From contig CM073518.1 in the NCBI GenBank assembly GCA_037074615.1, positions 9,982,001 to 10,046,000 on the forward strand: a DNA stretch of 64,000 bases, in the 5' to 3' direction. Within the stretch, counting starts at the first letter, position 1, and each line of letters begins with the position of its first letter. The translations under genes and the position numbers were made by a program. Under the pieces are notes generated by a model that was not told the origin of the DNA, ran no database searches, and saw nothing but the letters and a program-made list of their open reading frames with translations. Origin of the DNA: Leucaena leucocephala. Its lineage: Eukaryota > Streptophyta > Magnoliopsida > Fabales > Fabaceae. Positions 59,345 through 64,000 of this stretch are shown here, piece by piece.

Positions 59345-62340
59345 CATGCAATCATACAAAACTTGAACCTGTTAACATTATATGATGCATACCTTCTTGC
59401 ATGGTCAATGGATCGAGAGAAAGGATTCTATGTTGATCTGTGTGTGGGCTGATGTCATTACGTATTTGAGGTGTGAATTATCCGGGGAACTCTCAGCGGA
59501 ACACGTTCAGCCTCATAGCTGCCGCTTGAGATAATTTCTAACTCACTATAATAAAGTGTAATTTGTTAGAGTCAGTGAGGAATAAATATAAAGTGTAAAA
59601 GTTGGTGAGTACATAATACTTACTGCATAAAGGGTTCAACTTAGCTACAATTTATCAAAATATGCCTGTGTGCCTAGAGTTTCTCCGTGGGAGTGAGTGT
59701 AAAGAATTCACATCCTCCAACTGGTTTCCCCACAGGAGGAAATAAAGTTGACGTGGAAGAATCAAGAGGACAATAATCAACATGACAAGGGTAGTTAAAA
59801 GTGTCTCCATGTTATCATCAAAGTACCTTGAATAGAAAGTTAAGACCTCATTCCAGAAATCTGTTTAACATCCATTATCCCTAGGCAACTTCCATCTATC
59901 TGAATCAAACCAAAGTTTGTAGAGGTTAGAATCATGTAGATTCAAACAAGTAAATCATTACTTTGCTTTTAGAGAAGGGGAAAAGCATCATAAATAAAGG
60001 ATTCAAGAAAAAAATACCATCAATAGAAGAAACAGACGAAGAAGGGGTTGATAGAAGTAGAACTTTAGAGAGGGATAGAGAAGGAAGAATCCAGAGAAAG
60101 GAAGAGAGGAAGAGAGAATTGAGAAAGGAAATCATAGACTATTCATTTGATAACTACTTGAGCATACAATCAGCAACCATCTAGGCTAGCAAAAGAAAGG
60201 AAAACGATAAAAGGGTACACCATAGCCACTACACAATGACCTAGGGGATGAAGTCAAATCAAGAATTGAATGGCACAAGAATAAGGAACTAAAATAAAAT
60301 CACAAATCTCGCCTTTGCTAGTCTTCAAATCATAGATATCACCATCATCATCATCTCCTCCCCAAGTCTCCCTCTATCTGTATCGTTGCCAAATTTCTCA
60401 CCTTCTTTGGTGCTTATAGATCTCAGCTGCCACCATCATTGATCAGAGGTTGCCATCGCTAGATGAAGGAGGCCGTTGTCACCATTGTTTGCCTACATCA
60501 AGTTGCTAGATCAAAGGTGGATCGTCGCTAGATGAAGGAGGTCGTTGTTTCCACCATTGCTATAACTATCGATGTCACCTTCATTCACCTAGTCATTAGA
60601 GAAGAGGAGGGTGGAGACGGTAATGGAAATGAGGGGATCGTGTTTTTACTTAAAAAATTCTATTTGATTGTAGTTGAACTGTAGCTCTTGAAAGGGTTGA
60701 GCTTTTTTTTTTTTTTTTGTGATAGAGGGGTTACAGTTGCAGGAGATAACAGAGGTTAGGGACGTTAAGTTAAGGGTGGAGATTTCACCACTTTTAATAG
60801 TTTAGGGTGTTAATTACATCATTTAATATTTTAAGGTGTTAATTATACCTCAAAAAATAGTTTGGGGTGCTGAGTGCATATTGACCCTAAATTAATTTAC
60901 CCTTAATTCAAATTTCATATTTAATAAAAATTTAGTTAATATATGTATAGAAAAACTGGTATATTGATTTTTTTCTAATAAATATAATAATATATTTTAA
61001 AAAATCTAATTAACAAATTCTTTTTTTTTAAAAGGAAGCTTTGTTGTTCCCTGTTGACTTCTTTTCCAGCCTTAATATATATTTTAATTAATAAAATAAA
61101 ATATTTGAAAAAATCAAATGGCAAAGACCATTGAGCAGGAAGAAATATATATTAGAGTTGGAAGAAAATAGGCGGTGAATTTTTTGATAGTGTCATTGTA
61201 ACATTTTACATAATAAGAAAAATCTACATACCAACAAGCCATCACTACATGGTCAAATACTATATTTTGAGCATGCATGTAACAAAATATACAAAAGTCA
61301 TCAACAATAGGTATACTTTCATTATTTGCATACCAATCCCTGACCAAATCAAATTGAAAAACTAGATCAATCACTTTATCAAATGAGGGTCAATCACAAA
61401 GTTAAGAACACTCAAGATCATCCAAGAGAACAATAGTAGCAAACAATTCACCAAGGTTCAAATTTTCAAATGATCAGATTAAGTGTACAAATTTTAAATG
61501 AACATCTCTAAAAATCCCTCTCTACCAAATTTTGACAACTAATTGACCAACACAATTTTTAAAATCTCAACTTTCAAGTTTTAATATAGTAGCTCAAACT
61601 GATTTCTATGTTCAACAACTTAGACCAGAATTCAATGCAAAGTTTCTGAAATTCCAACACTTAGTGCATCTATAAAATTCAAATCAATGATAATAGAAAC
61701 ATAAACTCAGCCACAGTTCAATCACAATAATTCAGTTCTAAACTCCAGGCTTAGCGAAGATCAAATTTTCAATATTAACTAAATATGAATTATGCACCAA
61801 ACTAATGAAAATTTCAGAAATTGGTCCTTAATCAGACAGAGTGAAGCATGTACAATGATGCCAAAGCACTAATGCAAGATGCAAAGCTCAGTAATCACTC
61901 ATGTAGCAAGATTTCATTCATGGGCTTTTGAACAAAGAAATTGCTATATAAACTGACATAATTGATTGTCCCAGGATGTCTAATAACCGCAAACAAAGTA
62001 ATGGAGAACCAACAAATTTAGAACTCCACTAATGGCAGTAAAAGTCATTACCATAACGGCGTTCTTTCTAATTTTCTAAATTACAAACAAGTAAGTTTTG
62101 AAACAATTTTATTTATTTGCTTTTTTAAAAAAAATTCCTTTATGATTGTTCCAAAAGTAACAAAAAGTAATACAAAACCAGCAACAAAAAGAAAAAAAAA
62201 GAGGAGGATGATTAAATAAACCATTTATAAAAAAATGAAAAAGTTACAAATAAATTAGGACAAGAGGAGGATGTAGATGAAGAAATTTTTTCTAGAGATC
62301 GAACGCGAGAAAGGGAGGAAATATACGATGAAAGCAAATG
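59345..62340. other. No recognisable gene; AT-rich sequence
   Basis: Probably flank of the copia-like element. Seen: a mixed-composition stretch 59400-59540 with a minus-strand exon-like edge (CAAGAAG|GTATGC near 59390); a charged, low-complexity plus frame 59963-60184; a partial duplication of about 70 bp (CGCTAGATGAAGGAGG at 60457 and 60526); a T-run at 60703-60719; and three diverged TAGTTTAGGGTGTTAATTA words (60795-60880). The minus frame 61114-61374 is unrecognised. None supports a gene call. Confidence 0.5.
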
Positions 62341-62394
62341 ATGAAGATGTTAGACTATAATATTTTAATGATGACAAGTAAATAAGAAAAGATT

Positions 62395-62687
62395 TCAAAA
62401 GAAGGATGATTATGCTCCCAGAACTTTGCAATCCATTACTGGATATCTCCTAGATCAACTACAGGTCCTACTTGTCTCTCAGGATGATTTTGTTTAGGTA
62501 CCGACTGTGGCTCTACAGCTACCTATACCTCAGGCTACTATTGAAGATTAGCCACTGCTACTATGACTGCTACAACTATAGCTGTATCTTTCTCTTTAAC
62601 CAAACTGGCCAGATTAACCCTTATCTCTTCTATGGTCCACTGTTGCTGATCTAAACATTCTAATATGAGCTGAAGAGGATCTACTGT
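62395..62687 (-). pseudogene. Gypsy gag-like N-terminal remnant
   Basis: On the minus strand, DPLQLILECLDQQQW and EEIRVNLASLVKEKD (62600-62690), then ERQVGPVVDLGDIQ and WIAKFWEHNHP after frame changes and stops near 62400-62500. The pattern resembles the N-terminus of plant Ty3-gypsy gag proteins, with a coiled-coil lead then a W..F..H.PP-like word. It directly abuts the truncated LTR, with no PBS. This could be a trace of the family's autonomous partner, or a chance junction. Confidence 0.45.
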
Positions 62688-64000
62688 TGTCGTATATTTA
62701 ATTTCATCCTTACATATACTCAATTGGAAGCATCTTAGATCAATGGAACACCATTTTAGCTTAAAAACATGAATTTCCAAGAATTAGGTTATCAGTACTG
62801 TTCATAGTACAGTTCACTTCTTAAATCCAAACTACATTATGAACTTTGAAAATTCATAATTAAACTTAGAAAAATCGAAATGAGGTGGTTCCAATTTCTA
62901 ATGAAAGATATTTTATTTAAATTTGAAGGAAAAATATGAAATCGGTGTTTCCTTGGCCAAATAAAATCAGTTTATTCGTTGAAAAACACTATTCATTTGG
63001 TAAGTCTGGAAGTTCCAGTTTCTTTACCTTATTTTCAAAAATTCATTTCTCTTTGTGTACTTATCCAAATGAGGCATGTTACATATGTATTTAAATCTCC
63101 ATATGTCTAGTTTAAGCTCATAAAATTTTTTGGAAAAAATCATTCATTTACTATTTGAAATTCGCGCATGAACCCCACTACCTTTGGGTATTCGTTTAAT
63201 CTTGATCCAGATTTTAATCCCGACTTTGAAAAAATCATAACAATTTGAGTTCTTAACCAATTGAGGCATTCTTGGTGCCCAATTAAAGCTCTAGACCTTA
63301 ACTATTTTCATGCCAAATTTCACATAACAACCCATGGTATAGGTTATGAAAACTATCGTTGGAAATGTACTGCCTCGGATCTGATTTGTGAAAGCATACA
63401 TCATACACAACAAACATCATCTTCTAAGTTAGGTGCACACCCTTTAAGTCATATACAATTATCCATCCATATTTACCCTCTTGCCTTGAGAAGATCCAGC
63501 ACCTATAGCATGGTTATTTATATGGAAGGAATGAGATTTCATGAAAATCTCAATAGCAAGTCATACAAACTATAATAACATGCATGATTGATTAAATGCT
63601 TAACATGTTATAATGACATGGGAGCTACTTCATGAACATACATAAGCAACCTCTAACATGCATATTGTCATGACATTCATTGCAAGGAGTTGTAACCATT
63701 CATATCTCATCATCATCATCATAAAATCATCTCATGCTCAACCAATAATCATACATAACAAGCAAACATACAATCAAACAAATATAAGATTATAGTTAGG
63801 TATTCTTGCTACCTCTTAGGTGTCTTTGCTATTCCTTTCTTGGATTGATCCTTCCTTCTCACAAATGTCAAAACCTAGCCATTACAAAGTAACATCAAGT
63901 TACAATTTACTTCCAACACAATTCCAAGTCTAGGGTTTCAACTAGGTTCCATTCTTTCTTTAATTTATGACTTATGCTTCCATCTTTCTAAAACAAATTC
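62688..64000 (-). repeat. Partial LTR, main family, truncated by window
   Basis: Minus-strand copy matching 17770-18980 of the solo LTR 15713-18981 (CTTCCAATTGAGTATATG near 62720, GGAACTTCCAG-type words near 63010). It lacks the conserved 100-bp block. Its end at 62688 is mutated (the usual GGATGTTTCA is replaced by an ATTAAATATACGACA-like end). The promoter would lie beyond 64000. Confidence 0.8.

Noticed and set aside
1..64000. Bacterial or organellar origin, operons, riboswitches
   Set aside because: No long coding frames, and abundant plant LTR hallmarks with 5-bp duplications.

Overview
The window is about 64% A+T by eye and is repetitive nuclear DNA from a flowering plant, most likely a eudicot. 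Evidence is Ty3-gypsy and Ty1-copia type retroelements, initiator-tRNA-Met primer binding sites, TATAAATA promoters followed by GTAAGT-type donors, a TRIM-like repeat and a hAT-like element with GGGC-rich ends. No intact host gene is visible, and almost all open frames lie inside long terminal repeats (LTRs).

Layout, from nested insertion boundaries and target-site duplications (TSDs). (1) 55698-59344 is the 3' part of a copia-like (SIRE-type) element. Its rightmost piece survives here and the rest lies beyond the left edge. (2) A minus-strand element (left LTR partly at 8341-9336, internal 9337-11580 and 45815-46650, right LTR 46651-55697) sits inside it. (3) A gypsy element lacking reverse transcriptase (1-8340) interrupts the left LTR of (2). 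(4) A plus-strand element, 11581-45814, interrupts the internal region of (2). (5) Element (4) was then broken by a solo LTR (15713-18981), a complete minus-strand element (19858-31470), a copia-like solo LTR (32552-34501), a hAT-like element (34792-35368) and a solo LTR (36190-40972) that itself holds another (36604-39222). (6) The right LTR of (2) holds a solo LTR (48591-54763) that holds another (49892-52849). (7) From 59345 to 62687 there is no recognisable gene. The window ends in a truncated minus-strand LTR of the main family.

The main family has LTRs of about 2.1-3.5 kb, a roughly 5.1 kb internal region with no coding capacity, PBS TGGTATCAGAGC and PPT AAGGGGGAGAGAA. It fits the LARD class (large non-autonomous retrotransposon derivatives). 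Three members with parts of both LTRs in the window, and several solo LTRs, are nested in one another. The copy at 19858-31470 looks young: about 12 differences between its 3.09 kb LTRs by hand count, and a perfect TSD.

The most unusual signal is a palindrome, GTCGCGAC, in arrays with alternating spacing of about 22 and 29 bp (a 51-bp unit). It occurs in the gypsy element, in the LARD internal regions, in one LARD-type LTR and in the copia-like solo LTR, which otherwise look unrelated. A second palindrome-rich LTR (TTCGATAA/TTATCGAA) lies at 56930-58490. A block of about 100 bp is far better conserved than its surroundings in eight LTRs.
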